A stretch of DNA of 64,000 nt from Lentisphaerota bacterium (GTDB lineage Bacteria; Verrucomicrobiota; Lentisphaeria; Victivallales; Victivallaceae), in the NCBI GenBank assembly GCA_015061685.1, contig SUWD01000007.1:1-64000 (forward strand). The letters are read 5' to 3'. Position numbers and translations under genes: made by a program. The notes below the pieces were generated by a model. It ran no database searches. It worked only from the letters and a program-made list of their open reading frames with translations, and had not been told where the DNA came from. Positions 1 to 9,271 of the stretch are shown here, one piece after another; the stretch's first letter is position 1; each line of letters starts with the position of its first letter.

Positions 1-1
1 C

Positions 2-562
2 GTTTATGGCAGAAAACAGATTTCCACCACAACATGGCTGCTGGATGAATTAAAGGCGGACAAGGCAAAAGATGCCGAACGTGCCGCATTGAAAAAAGAG
101 TTGGAAACGCCCGTTTCTCCCCGCAAAGTTGCCCCCAAGCCAACTACGGCAAAAAAAGTTGAGCCGGTGGAAGTTGTCATACCCATAGAAAAATTTATTT
201 CCCATATCGAAGCGTATTTCCCCGCGTTATTTGATGCAAAAATCGAAAATAATCAACTGAGCTTTGATAAAAAGCCCTCCAATGGTAATCAGAAAATCTC
301 TCTATACTTAAATCCGCCTGCGATTCCGGAAAACTTTGAATATGTGGTGGCACTCGACCGCGTTGTGTGGGGATGGAGTACGAAGATTTTTGATAAAAAC
401 GACCGTCCGCTGAATAAAGATGGCGGCTATCTGCCGGATGGAACTCCAATTATGCGTTTGCCGTACAACTGTCGCCGGATCGACTTTGAAAGCGATGGCA
501 AAAAAAGTATTCAAGGATATATCAAAAAAATATTTTACCGGGAGATAAAAAAGAAAAAATGA
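2..562 (+). CDS. Unrecognised protein, C-terminal part
   Basis: The reading frame is open from the first bases of the window, so the true start lies upstream; a TTG at 89 is only an internal codon. The 186 visible residues begin with a charged, probably helical stretch rich in K, E and A, then a P/K-rich linker (about residues 32-58), then a compact domain of about 125 residues with aromatic beta-type segments and a lysine-rich end. I do not recognise the family. Its stop codon overlaps the start of the next gene (ATGA), so it is the earliest visible member of a translationally coupled operon running to 6881. Confidence 0.75.
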   Translation, partial: VYGRKQISTTTWLLDELKADKAKDAERAALKKELETPVSPRKVAPKPTTAKKVEPVEVVIPIEKFISHIEAYFPALFDAKIENNQLSFDKKPSNGNQKISLYLNPPAIPENFEYVVALDRVVWGWSTKIFDKNDRPLNKDGGYLPDGTPIMRLPYNCRRIDFESDGKKSIQGYIKKIFYREIKKKK

Positions 563-2250
563 AAAAGTTATTATTGACCATCCTCGCAATTTTGTGCATG
601 GCTCCGGCATTTGCCAATGACCGCAACGCTGAATTGGAAGAATATCTTCCGGTTGCTCAAAAACTCTATGACGGAAAGACCGCTGAAGCCTTGCAAATGG
701 CTGAAGAGTTAAGTCCCCGCAACCATTTTGCTTCGATATTGCTTTATTTGGTTTACAGCCGGGGATACTGCGGTCAAAGCATTGATTACCAAAAGACAGC
801 AAAACATTTTGACCGGATGCTTGCCGGATACAACGACAGTTTTCCCGGGAGTCGGTTTCACCACGAAGAGTTCCGCGGAGTCTGGCGGAAAATGCTGGTT
901 CCGCCGGTCGGAAATCAGCGTTCTGTAACTCTGAAAGCGTGGAATGCTCACGGTAGAGTTGTCAATCAGAAAATCAATCTCAAAGGCAAACAGCCGCTGA
1001 AAAACTGTTATTTTGAAAAGACCCGCATCATGGGCAATATCGCCGGAGCTTCCATTTGGGCGGCGATGTCCAGAAGCAATCCTGACCGAAGTGTTTCCGG
1101 TGAACATCTACGGCAGACTGCGGCAAAGTTTGGCAGCATTGATGCGCTGTACGGCATAACATTTTCCAACTTCAAAAATTACAGTACCGACCCCATCGGT
1201 TTGGGCAGTAATTATAATGATATCCGCAAAGCCGCTGAAGCCGGACACATTCCGGCAAAAATCATGATGGCGGCAATTCTTATTACACCCCAAAATAAAT
1301 ATAATGTATATGACCCTGATAAAGCATATCAACTGCTGAAATCAGCGATCAAAGAGCTTGAAGCGTATAAGAAAACACCCTGCAAACACTATTTGCGGGA
1401 TTTGGATAATGCAAAGTTTCTCCTTTCTCTGTTGCCAGATCCCAATCAAAGTACGGCAAGACTTGCCTCTCTGTATAATGCTGGAGACGATCAGCGGAAA
1501 ACCGCCGCATACCGGAAAATGCTTGCCAGCCGGAACGATCACCCGGTCTGTGAGATATTCAAAATTTTCCAGTTGCCGCTCAAAGATCAGGAAAATGCTT
1601 TCAAACAGGCGGCAGAGCGCGGCAATCCGAAAATCATTGCCATGCTGCTGCGGCAGAAAACCAATCATTCCGGATACTGGAAGCTGCTCTATCTGGCAGG
1701 TAAGTACAATATTCCCGCCAAACACAATCCGCAGCCGTCACAATCATTTTACTCCCAATCATTAGTGGCATTAGAGCGGGAGCGCACGATGATGAAAGAG
1801 GATGCGTACCGTCAAGCCTTGAAACAGCTTGCTGAAGTTTATCCCGAAGCAAAAAAACAATACAACCGCTATTTCGGTTCTGATACAGATAACCGCAGTG
1901 AGCGTTTCCGTTTTGAAGTCAGCAATCCCGATGCAATCAAAGTTACACGGGAAAATGCTCCGGCAGGGAACTTCTATCTCTTGGAAATCCAGCAGGATAC
2001 CCAACAGAATTATGTGGATATTTTCATCAACCCCGGACGTTTCAACTTCGTCATTATGCCGCACTATGCCAACGGTAAAGCGTTCCCGACTCCACCAAGT
2101 TCAGCAATTTGGACACAAATGCAATATTCCGACGGCAAAATATCCACCACCTACGGCATGGGTTCCAACACTTACGGTAAATGTCCGCAACGCATCCGTA
2201 TCAACATCGAACCCGGAAGCAAAAAAGGCTTTTTGAAAATCAGATTATGA
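559..2250 (+). CDS. Secreted Sel1/TPR-like repeat protein
   Basis: 563 residues with a typical Sec signal peptide (MKK, hydrophobic core, cleavage near AFA-N at residues 18-21), so periplasmic or exported. The middle contains helical repeats resembling Sel1/TPR units, for example AAEAGHIPAKIMMA and AAERGNPKIIAMLL. The last 130 residues look beta-rich and may be a separate domain. The ATG overlaps the preceding stop, and its own TGA overlaps the next ATG, so expression is coupled. Exact function is not evident; Sel1-like repeats usually mediate protein-protein contacts. The call as a real exported protein is firm, the repeat assignment is moderate. Confidence 0.8.
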   Translation: MKKLLLTILAILCMAPAFANDRNAELEEYLPVAQKLYDGKTAEALQMAEELSPRNHFASILLYLVYSRGYCGQSIDYQKTAKHFDRMLAGYNDSFPGSRFHHEEFRGVWRKMLVPPVGNQRSVTLKAWNAHGRVVNQKINLKGKQPLKNCYFEKTRIMGNIAGASIWAAMSRSNPDRSVSGEHLRQTAAKFGSIDALYGITFSNFKNYSTDPIGLGSNYNDIRKAAEAGHIPAKIMMAAILITPQNKYNVYDPDKAYQLLKSAIKELEAYKKTPCKHYLRDLDNAKFLLSLLPDPNQSTARLASLYNAGDDQRKTAAYRKMLASRNDHPVCEIFKIFQLPLKDQENAFKQAAERGNPKIIAMLLRQKTNHSGYWKLLYLAGKYNIPAKHNPQPSQSFYSQSLVALERERTMMKEDAYRQALKQLAEVYPEAKKQYNRYFGSDTDNRSERFRFEVSNPDAIKVTRENAPAGNFYLLEIQQDTQQNYVDIFINPGRFNFVIMPHYANGKAFPTPPSSAIWTQMQYSDGKISTTYGMGSNTYGKCPQRIRINIEPGSKKGFLKIRL

Positions 2251-3830
2251 AAAAAATTCTTTTTTTGACAATATTTTTCTGCACATTGGCGGCGTTTTCC
2301 AGCGAGATGAAATTTGCCCTGCTCGGATTGGATGATGCCGGAAAAAATGCGGTTGAACTTGTCCAATCGCAACTTTCCGGGCAGGCCGATTTTGTCGAGC
2401 GCTCTGACATAAGTGCGATCAATCAGGAACATTTTCTGCTTCAGCGATTCGGTTCCGCCAAACTGGCACGGCTTTTCACCGGAGCGGATATTTTTATTGC
2501 GGTTCAGAAAAATATCCTGACCGCTTTTGAAACCAGATACGGATTCCGGCTGGCTTACCGGGATTTATCTGCCGATTTGGACAGCGCAAGTGCGGAAATC
2601 AAAGCGGAAATATTAAAACTCAAAAGTTCCGGCAAAGATTTTTTCAAACGCCGCATCATCTCCTTTGCCGGTATCCGCAACAACTTGCACAGTTCGCTCT
2701 TACCTCAAGCGGAAACCTTTTCCAGAACCATAAATCAGGCGATCAATCAGACCCCGGCAATCCTGCTGGAACGCGAATATCTGGTCGAACTGCTCCTGGA
2801 ACAAAATTTGTCTGGAGCTTGGCAAGAGGCGGTCAGCGGTTCGGAGATTATCCATTTTGAATTCAATCCCGGAGCTGACGCCGGAGAGATCATCTTTGCT
2901 GTTTACGCCATTGATGCAAAAAATAAAACGGTTTTCAAAAAAGAAGATACCAATTTGCAAAGCGTGTTAAAGGCGTTGAATGAACACTGTTCACTTCCTC
3001 CGGCACAAACCCGTTACACATTGAAAGATGAAGCACGCCGTTTCGCTTCCGAAGCCCGTATCGCCAGAGATGACAACAAATATTTACTGGCGGAAAAATT
3101 GCAGTTTGCCGCCTTTGCACTTGCCGGTGATGATTCGCAGTTTTTCGATCTTGGAATTTCCGCAAATGAAAAATTGACCGACCTTTTCCCTTACTGGTTC
3201 GCCGCATTGCAGAAACTCATCCATCATCCCCAATGGCTCAAACCACATACCGACAGCAGAAGCAATGCTATGCGGATCATATCCGGTATTTATTACAGAC
3301 AGTACACATTGCCGGAAAAGTTACGCAAGGATTATTGGAACTTTCTTGAAGCCAACCGGAATATGTTTTTACAGGGCGATGATGTCTGGCAATTCAACTA
3401 TGTGAAACCGGAACTTTTTGAAACGCACACCGATTATCTGCAAGCCAAAGAGAAGTCGTGGCAAATTCTGTTGAGCAAAAAAATCTCTGCCCAAGATATG
3501 TACGATGTTTCAGAAGATCTTTTCAAATACCAGAAAGCCATACCATCACTTCAACGGCAGAAATGGACAGAAAATAATGCCGGAATGCTGCGGAAGGTCC
3601 CCGGTTTGGAAATTATGGCAAAAAGTCTGGAATGCAATGCCTTCCTTTACACAAAAAAGTGTACAGTCGAATTGGCATCGGCAAAATATGAAGAACTTTT
3701 TGCGATGCTGAAAAAATATCCCGATTTGCATATTGATTCATATCAGCTGTACAACTACCCAAGCGTTAATGCCTATATCGGATTATTGGAAAAAGTAAAA
3801 TCATTACATAAAAAATATAAGGAGAAGTGA
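2247..3830 (+). CDS. Exported protein with two CsgG-like segments
   Basis: 527 residues. The ATG at 2247 is chosen because it overlaps the preceding stop and is followed at once by a signal peptide (MKKILFLTIFF, cleavage near AFSS). Two segments resemble the CsgG/curli-assembly pattern: residues about 22-70, with FVERSDISAINQEHFL, and residues about 130-195, with ILLEREYLVELLLEQNLSG. Each combines an amphipathic helix with an (E)R-x-x(2)-E-type loop. CsgG-like domains are found in envelope lipoproteins and secretion pores; no lipobox cysteine is visible here, so pore formation is not implied. The remainder is helical and unrecognised. Confidence 0.7.
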   Translation: MKKILFLTIFFCTLAAFSSEMKFALLGLDDAGKNAVELVQSQLSGQADFVERSDISAINQEHFLLQRFGSAKLARLFTGADIFIAVQKNILTAFETRYGFRLAYRDLSADLDSASAEIKAEILKLKSSGKDFFKRRIISFAGIRNNLHSSLLPQAETFSRTINQAINQTPAILLEREYLVELLLEQNLSGAWQEAVSGSEIIHFEFNPGADAGEIIFAVYAIDAKNKTVFKKEDTNLQSVLKALNEHCSLPPAQTRYTLKDEARRFASEARIARDDNKYLLAEKLQFAAFALAGDDSQFFDLGISANEKLTDLFPYWFAALQKLIHHPQWLKPHTDSRSNAMRIISGIYYRQYTLPEKLRKDYWNFLEANRNMFLQGDDVWQFNYVKPELFETHTDYLQAKEKSWQILLSKKISAQDMYDVSEDLFKYQKAIPSLQRQKWTENNAGMLRKVPGLEIMAKSLECNAFLYTKKCTVELASAKYEELFAMLKKYPDLHIDSYQLYNYPSVNAYIGLLEKVKSLHKKYKEK

Positions 3831-5056
3831 TGGTGAAAAAAGTTTTTATTTTCGTCATAACCGCATTGTTTGCAATAAATCTTGCGGCAGAGGATTTTTA
3901 TACGAATCCGGAAAAACTTCAAAACTTCTGGCACAACAGCCGTAATTTTTACTGCCGCGATACCGCCAAAGAAGCCCAGTTGCAGCAGCTTAATCCGGCG
4001 TGGAAAATAGAAAAACTCTGGCAAGCTCCGGGAACGCAGAAAATCTATACCTCAACCAGTGATGATAAAGGCAATATCTATTTTCTGACCGCAGACAACT
4101 TTGATTATCAGATATACCGTATTTCCGACAACGGCACAGCAGAACTACGCTGGAGTTTGCCTAAACTGCGTGATGGCAGCGGTGATGGTTTGGGTATGTT
4201 TATAACGATGCGCATTGACGGAGATACTCTGCTGGCGACCGAAAGCCGCTATGTATGGATTTCGCAACCCGGCAAAAAGGTACTGTTCCGGTTGTCGCAC
4301 TTTCCCTTTATCATCAAGGATCTTTGGCTTCAGGACGACCGTTTGATGCTGTTGGGCGAAAAACAGTTGATGAGCTGTGACCGACAGGGCAAAGCACGGA
4401 AGACCCACTTTGCCGCCAATCAGGCAGGAAAAAGTCTGTCGCTGTTCCAAAATAATCCGCAGGCAAAATTTTTCGCAGGCGGCACGGGAAATACTCCCGA
4501 TGAAGTCATTCTCTTTTACGGCGATATGCCAAGCGCATTCGGCAAATATTCTTTAAGCAAAAATGAGTTTACTGAAATCGCTTCATTACCCGGAACCAAT
4601 GAACAGAATTATATTTATCATGTTACAAAATTCAAGGATTCCTACCTTTACAGCTGGGCGGCAAGACCGGATTGCGGGATAAATATGCAGTTCATTTATT
4701 CACTAAAAGAGAACAAATTGACCGTCCTCGGCAGTCGTATCAATGATTATTTGAAGTCATTCTGGAAAGGTATGCCGTCAAATCTGGGCATTACCTGGAA
4801 TCCGATGCACAATGTCGCAGGTCCCATTGCGTACAACGGCAAATATCTTTTGTATTCCGGGGGCAACGGCACAGGTCATGCCAAATATCAGCGTGAAAGC
4901 TCTGCCGGATGTGCCGGGATCGTGGATTTGACCCGATATCCCGAAGGCGTTTCTTTGAAATACCCAGCAGTCAACGGCTTATATTTCGGCAAAGACGGCA
5001 AATCCCTACTGGCTGTGGAATACACTCAGGTAACTCTCATTACTCCCAAAAATTAA
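3830..5056 (+). CDS. Exported beta-propeller-like protein
   Basis: 408 residues. ATG 3830 is preferred over the GTG at 3827 because a GGAG at 3821-3824 is five bases upstream. The protein begins with a signal peptide (MVKKVFIFVITALFAINLAAE). The rest consists of repeating beta-strand motifs such as DDKGNIYFLTADN, IDGDTLLATESRYVWI and NGKYLLYSGGNG, the look of a WD40/NHL-type propeller, so it probably binds protein or glycan in the periplasm. No catalytic residues can be assigned. It follows the CsgG-like gene with a one-base overlap and belongs to the same operon. Confidence 0.7.
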   Translation: MVKKVFIFVITALFAINLAAEDFYTNPEKLQNFWHNSRNFYCRDTAKEAQLQQLNPAWKIEKLWQAPGTQKIYTSTSDDKGNIYFLTADNFDYQIYRISDNGTAELRWSLPKLRDGSGDGLGMFITMRIDGDTLLATESRYVWISQPGKKVLFRLSHFPFIIKDLWLQDDRLMLLGEKQLMSCDRQGKARKTHFAANQAGKSLSLFQNNPQAKFFAGGTGNTPDEVILFYGDMPSAFGKYSLSKNEFTEIASLPGTNEQNYIYHVTKFKDSYLYSWAARPDCGINMQFIYSLKENKLTVLGSRINDYLKSFWKGMPSNLGITWNPMHNVAGPIAYNGKYLLYSGGNGTGHAKYQRESSAGCAGIVDLTRYPEGVSLKYPAVNGLYFGKDGKSLLAVEYTQVTLITPKN

Positions 5057-5073
5057 AAAGCAGGAAATACATT

Positions 5074-6348
5074 ATGGCAAAAAAGAGAGAATATATAAGC
5101 TGGTTCCTTGATGAAATTCCTATTTTGAAAGATAAAGGAATCATTCAGGATGATACCGCAAGTGCGTTAACGGAACATTACCGTTCAAACTTGGCAGCAT
5201 TACCGACACCGCGAAATATATTTTCGCTGGTCATCGGTATACTCGGAGTTGTAATAACCGTTGCCGGAGCGATACTTTTTCTCAATTACAATTGGGATAT
5301 GTTTCCGAAATCTGTCCGCATCGCTCTGGCATCGATCCCGCTGTTGCTGGGAGCAATTACCGCATATTTAACTATTTCCAAAGACAAAACGCAAGTGTGG
5401 CGCGAAGGCTCGGCGATCATGACCTCGGCGGGAGCAATGACATTGATCGCGGTTCTTTCGCAAATCTATCACACCGGCGATGAACTTTATGAATTTATGT
5501 TTCTGATTTCGCTGCTCTCTTTGCCGTTGATCTACATTTTCAACAGTATCGGCTTGGCAACACTTTATATCTTTTTCTCCTTCTTTGTCATTGAAAGAGC
5601 TATTCCGTGGTGGAACGCATTTTTAATTGTACTTATTTTGCCTTATCTCTTCTACCATCTGCGGAAAAATTCCTCTTTTGGCGAGTGGAGTTATCTTTTG
5701 GCGCTTCTTGCCGCCATATCACTTTTCTTTGGCAGTTCAGTAGAGGTTTACGGAGCATTTACCATAATCCTTATCTGCAGCATATTTATCGTCAACGGCG
5801 TGGAGTTGATGCAGTCAAATGTGTCGTCCCGCAAAAATCTGTGGCTGATACCACCTTTTGCAATGCAAGTCGTTGTGCTTGCCATTGGAAGCAGTACCGA
5901 GGAGTTGTTCAGTTGCCGTTGGCACAAAGACGCCGCTGAATTATGGACATTCGCCATTGTCAACGGGGTACTGTTCCTGGGGTACATGTTACTCTTTTTC
6001 CGCAAGCGCATAACTTTTGAAAAGGTCGCAGGAGTGCTTCTCATCATGTTGACCGCAATTCCGATGTTGTGTGATGATATGGAGTGCCGCGAGTGGATAA
6101 AAATCGGCTTCAATATCTACATGGCAGCTTATGGTATTGCTCTTATCCGCAACGGTATCAAAAGCAGAACTCTATTGCTTTTCAATGGCGGAACCGTTAC
6201 AGTCGGCGTGCTTACCGCGTGCCGGTTCTTTGATTCTGACATTGGACTGCTTGCCAGGTCACTTGGTTTGATGGTTCTGGGGATAGGCTTTCTGTTGGCG
6301 AACCGCTTTTTTATCAAATTCAGCAAAGGTAAGGAAACAGAACAATGA
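5074..6348 (+). CDS. DUF2157 integral membrane protein
   Basis: 424 residues. The start at 5074 is chosen because residues MAKKREYISWFLDEIPILKDKGII form the expected cytoplasmic helical head of DUF2157 proteins; a longer upstream frame runs back into the preceding gene. After the head come about a dozen hydrophobic segments, including an early pair around residues 50-90. DUF2157 proteins are inner-membrane proteins of unknown activity that are commonly paired with a GDYXXLXY protein, exactly as here, where the next gene overlaps by four bases. The family call is strong, the function is unknown. Confidence 0.85.
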   Translation: MAKKREYISWFLDEIPILKDKGIIQDDTASALTEHYRSNLAALPTPRNIFSLVIGILGVVITVAGAILFLNYNWDMFPKSVRIALASIPLLLGAITAYLTISKDKTQVWREGSAIMTSAGAMTLIAVLSQIYHTGDELYEFMFLISLLSLPLIYIFNSIGLATLYIFFSFFVIERAIPWWNAFLIVLILPYLFYHLRKNSSFGEWSYLLALLAAISLFFGSSVEVYGAFTIILICSIFIVNGVELMQSNVSSRKNLWLIPPFAMQVVVLAIGSSTEELFSCRWHKDAAELWTFAIVNGVLFLGYMLLFFRKRITFEKVAGVLLIMLTAIPMLCDDMECREWIKIGFNIYMAAYGIALIRNGIKSRTLLLFNGGTVTVGVLTACRFFDSDIGLLARSLGLMVLGIGFLLANRFFIKFSKGKETEQ

Positions 6349-6881
6349 ATAAGAATAAAATTTTACTTCTGGTGCTTTATACTTTGGCACTTGCGGCAAT
6401 CTTGTACTATCCGGTCAGTAAGATAGTAAAGTTTGAAGTTTCGCCGGATTATGAGGAATTCAAATTTAAAGCAACGGTTTACGATCCTTATGATCCCATG
6501 CGCGGCAGATATGTTCAGTTGCAGGTAACTCCTGATATTTGGGAATCTGCCGATAGAGATCTGGTCCGCCACACCGGATATGCAGTGATAAGGAAAGATT
6601 CCAAAGGTTTTGCCGAAGTTTTGCGGTTAACGGCGGATTTTTCGCAACTGCCCAAAGGCGAATATGCCGTTAAGGTCAATTCAATATACAGCCACTGTAA
6701 AAATGAAAAAAGCAACATTATGGAATATCACTTCACATGGCCGTTCAACCGCTTTTATCTGAATGAATTGAAAGCCCCCGAATTGGAAAAGGAACTGCGG
6801 CGGCGGAATACCCCCATGATTCTGAAGGTGAAAATTTTCAATGACGGATCATTTGCCGTAACCGGGATGGAAAAGCATTGA
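6345..6881 (+). CDS. GDYXXLXY-family membrane-anchored protein
   Basis: 178 residues: an N-terminal membrane anchor (about residues 5-25) and a periplasmic beta domain with the diagnostic motif, here RGRYVQLQ at about residues 51-58, following DPYDPM. The canonical GDYxxLxY is degenerate (GRYVQLQV). The family is known as the partner of DUF2157 proteins and its function is unknown. It overlaps the DUF2157 gene (ATGA) and ends the operon; no clear terminator follows. After it comes the accessory region. Confidence 0.85.
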   Translation: MNKNKILLLVLYTLALAAILYYPVSKIVKFEVSPDYEEFKFKATVYDPYDPMRGRYVQLQVTPDIWESADRDLVRHTGYAVIRKDSKGFAEVLRLTADFSQLPKGEYAVKVNSIYSHCKNEKSNIMEYHFTWPFNRFYLNELKAPELEKELRRRNTPMILKVKIFNDGSFAVTGMEKH

Positions 6882-6942
6882 GCATGTTGTAATATGGGTA
6901 TATCGTGGTAATTGGTACCATTCCATACTGGTAATTGGTGGT

Positions 6943-7138
6943 AATTGGTGCCATTCCACATAAAAAACTATCCATAAAGAATTTATAATTAAATTATTCG
7001 CTTTTTTCCGGTATTCCCGGACGCAAAAACAACTGCACGTCTTTTTTCCCGTTCCGCCCCCGATTCACAGGCGGGGAACGGAATAATTAAATCATAAAGG
7101 CTTGATTTATATACTGTTCCATAGAATGGCACTATTTT
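6943..7138. mobile_element. Palindromic MITE-like element, family 1 copy 1
   Basis: This holds most of the roughly 290-base gap after 6881. The left end AATTGGTGCCATTCCA matches, inverted, the right end ATAGAATGGCACTATTTT. A second inner inverted pair built on AATTATTCGCTTTTTTCC and GAACGGAATAATTAAA is present, so the element could fold into a long cruciform. Just left of it, 6906-6940 repeats the same GGTAATTGGTACCATTCC motif, as if the end had been duplicated. It codes for nothing and is related to the copies at 8091, 8827 and 9165. Confidence 0.6.
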
Positions 7139-7175
7139 ATTGGTGAATGAGGTGGGGTTATTTCTTAACATTTTT

Positions 7176-8075
7176 TTATTTTATTTCAATATTAAACATT
7201 TCTTTAAATGACTTACGCATATTGGGACGACACGGACTATTGTAATCCAATCCTTCATCGAAAAATAATAATTTTTTTGCGTCATCGTATTCTATATATT
7301 TTTGTGCAAAACTTTTGACGAAAGGCATATTTGATTCATAATCGATATGTAATAACATTTTTATCCAATCATCTAAACTAAGATTATCATGCCTGACATT
7401 TAATGTTTGAGAAATGATTTTTTTAATATCTTCTGATAATGGTTTTCTCACATCATTGGGAATAGAACATTGTTCAAAAACCGTTAGTAAACGTATTGTG
7501 TCAATGCATGGATTGTGCGGGAAATCTTCTTTTGATTTTATATTTTCAAGATAATATCTCAAAAGTTGCTGAAATCGTTTGATTTCCCGCCGTTTTAAAT
7601 GATTTAATAAGGCTGTATAATAATAGTTCCCGACCCAACGCAAGTTCCATCTGTCTTCTTTTGGTGCGAAATCAGCAGGTATGCGAAATGCCAACACTTC
7701 AAAAGGAATATCTACCGGATATATTTGATACAATTTATTATCTTTGATGGTAAAATAATCATACAATTCCAAAGGCACTGTTACTGCGTCATTATCTCCA
7801 CATATTATATAATATTGTCCTTTGAACTTTAAACAAAAGCGTGGTGCGGTGGTGAAGTTTGCCCGATACTTCTTGCCATCAAACTTAATATCCCCTTTAT
7901 AACTATATGTGTTATTTCCCCATAATGTAAGTGGGCCAATATTTTTTATAGTGGTTCTCCGTTCTTTCCATTTTGAAATTTCAAATGGGATAGATTCTGG
8001 TTGTTCATTAGATGAGGCAAATGAAGCAACACAAAATAAAAAAACATTACAATATAAAAACAATGTCTTAAACAT
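7176..8075 (-). CDS. Unrecognised secreted protein
   Basis: 299 residues. The ATG at 8075 is chosen because GAGGTG lies just upstream and the protein then starts with a signal peptide (MFKTLFLYCNVFLFCVASFASS); a longer upstream frame only translates repeat DNA. Mature protein: a beta-type N-terminal half, then helical segments rich in K, D and Y. No family recognised. The gene is AT-rich compared with its neighbours, with many A/T-ending codons, and lies between copies 1 and 2 of the palindromic element, which points to acquired DNA. Confidence 0.65.
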   Translation of the reverse strand: MFKTLFLYCNVFLFCVASFASSNEQPESIPFEISKWKERRTTIKNIGPLTLWGNNTYSYKGDIKFDGKKYRANFTTAPRFCLKFKGQYYIICGDNDAVTVPLELYDYFTIKDNKLYQIYPVDIPFEVLAFRIPADFAPKEDRWNLRWVGNYYYTALLNHLKRREIKRFQQLLRYYLENIKSKEDFPHNPCIDTIRLLTVFEQCSIPNDVRKPLSEDIKKIISQTLNVRHDNLSLDDWIKMLLHIDYESNMPFVKSFAQKYIEYDDAKKLLFFDEGLDYNSPCRPNMRKSFKEMFNIEIK

Positions 8076-8090
8076 TTTCACCTCTCTATT

Positions 8091-8300
8091 AATCGGTGTC
8101 ATTCTGTATAAATGGCTTTCTATCATGCATTTGCAATTAAATTATTCTCTTTTGCAGGTCTCCCCAGACGCAATAATCTACCCGCTACTGTCAATAATAT
8201 ATCTCCAGTCAAGCAAATAGTCAAGCATCACCAAAACGCAAGAGAATAATTTATTTGCAATTCATTGTTTAAAAAGCAATTACATGGAATGGCAACAATT
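8091..8300. mobile_element. Palindromic MITE-like element, family 1 copy 2
   Basis: The most diverged of the copies. The left end AATCGGTGTCATTCTGTATA and the right end TACATGGAATGGCAACAATT are imperfect inverted versions of the family ends. Inner segments TTAAATTATTCTCTTTT and AAGAGAATAATTTAT are again inverted. It lies directly upstream of the 7176-8075 gene and so may carry its promoter. The remaining 8301-8397 stretch is AT-rich and holds nothing I can identify. Confidence 0.55.
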
Positions 8301-8397
8301 AACAATTAACTATATAAAGTTTTTTTATTATGTGCATTGCCAGTACTTACTACTGAACAAGATTGGTTAAAGATTAAGGAAGATGAAAAAAAGAATA

Positions 8398-8784
8398 TTA
8401 CATGCCAATATAAAACGCACGATATCCATATATAACATCATTTTCTTCTGTATAAATCTTGCACCCCCACCAATATGTTTTGATATGAAACGAAAGATTA
8501 TCATTTGTATAAATTTGGATTCCATTTTTTGACTTTTTCCATGTCCCACGAACTAAAATATTAATATTTATATTATCTGTGTCATAGTTAATGGCATAAA
8601 AAATATTATTTCTTGTTAAAACAAAAAAACCAACACTTCCATCGTGAAGAGACTCACATAACTCCGAATAATACGTACCACATGGGTTAATTTGGATAAA
8701 AAAACTAAATAAAATAATTACAGCACAAAAAAAGATAAGCATAAACTTATATTTATTGGCAAATAGATATTTACTTATCTGCAT
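8398..8784 (-). CDS. Small single-pass membrane protein, unknown
   Basis: 128 residues starting at ATG 8784, with AAGGAA positioned upstream. One strong transmembrane segment (about residues 15-33, FMLIFFCAVIILFSFF) is followed by an extracytoplasmic domain with beta-strand patterning (VGFFVLTRNNIFYAINYD, GIQIYTNDNLSFHIKTYWWG). AT-rich codon use, as for its neighbour at 7176. It is flanked by element copies 2 and 3. I cannot name a family; it could be a cargo or orphan gene of the accessory region. Confidence 0.55.
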   Translation of the reverse strand: MQISKYLFANKYKFMLIFFCAVIILFSFFIQINPCGTYYSELCESLHDGSVGFFVLTRNNIFYAINYDTDNININILVRGTWKKSKNGIQIYTNDNLSFHIKTYWWGCKIYTEENDVIYGYRAFYIGM

Positions 8785-8826
8785 AAAATTTCCTTTCGTT
8801 CTCTTTCTCGTACAGAAGATTGGTTG

Positions 8827-9053
8827 AATTGGTGCCATTCCATACAAATAACTTTCCATCATATACTTGCGATTAAATTATTCTCTTTTTGCTGGTTTTC
8901 CCGGGGTAAACGTTCTACCCACCTTGTTTTTTACATAAACGCCGCAAGTAATATACCATCCGTACTCCAATTTGTCAAGCAAAAATACCCAAAGAGAATA
9001 ATTTATATGTAACAAATTGCCTGTCATTGAGATATATAGAATGGCACCATTTA
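8827..9053. mobile_element. Palindromic MITE-like element, family 1 copy 3
   Basis: The most complete copy, about 227 bases. The left end AATTGGTGCCATTCCATA is mirrored by the right end ATAGAATGGCACCATTTA; inner inverted segments are AAATTATTCTCTTTTTGC and CAAAGAGAATAATTTA. The right half (8948-9053) is almost identical to 9165-9271. It cuts off a RAYT-like transposase frame at about 9050, so insertion or recombination occurred inside that gene. Confidence 0.65.
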
Positions 9054-9121
9054 TTTTTTGCACAGCGGTTATAGATATGATAAACCCCGGCACCAAGATT
9101 ACGCCGTGGAAGCCGTCCCAT
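8975..9121 (-). pseudogene. Truncated REP-associated Y1 transposase (RAYT) start
   Basis: An intact start with ribosome site (AAAGGATC before ATG 9121) codes for MGRLPRRNLGAGVYHIYNR, the characteristic N-terminus of IS200-like/REP-associated tyrosine transposases (GxYHIYNR block). After about 24 residues the frame enters repeat element copy 3 and stops at 8975, so the HUH motif and catalytic tyrosine are lost. RAYT enzymes are known to be linked to small palindromic repeats, which makes its position inside a palindromic repeat cluster meaningful. Family recognition rests on one short block. Confidence 0.6.
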
Positions 9122-9164
9122 AAATTGATCCTTTCTATTCACTTAACTACAACACCGGGTAAAA

Positions 9165-9271
9165 ATAATATATCATCCGTAATCCAATTTGTCAAGCAAA
9201 AATCCCCAAAGAGAATAATTTACATGTAACAAATTGCCTGTCATTGAGATATATAGAATGGCACCATTTAC
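9165..9271. repeat. Family 1 element, right-half copy 4
   Basis: About 107 bases, nearly identical in the same orientation to 8948-9053, ending in the same GAATGGCACCATTTA. No left half is present. It truncates the frame of the large polyvalent-type protein at about 9271, giving that gene the same translated tail as the truncated transposase (WCHSIYLNDRQFVT). Confidence 0.65.

Noticed and set aside
89-562. TTG start at 89 for the first gene
   Set aside because: The frame is open and protein-like up to the left edge and the TTG has no ribosome site.
8340-8397. Plus-strand peptide-like frame near the end of 8398-8784
   Set aside because: Too short, no start signal and no conserved motif.
7009-9271. 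CRISPR array in the repeat-rich accessory region
   Set aside because: Repeats are few, long, diverged, inverted and not regularly spaced, and there are no cas genes.
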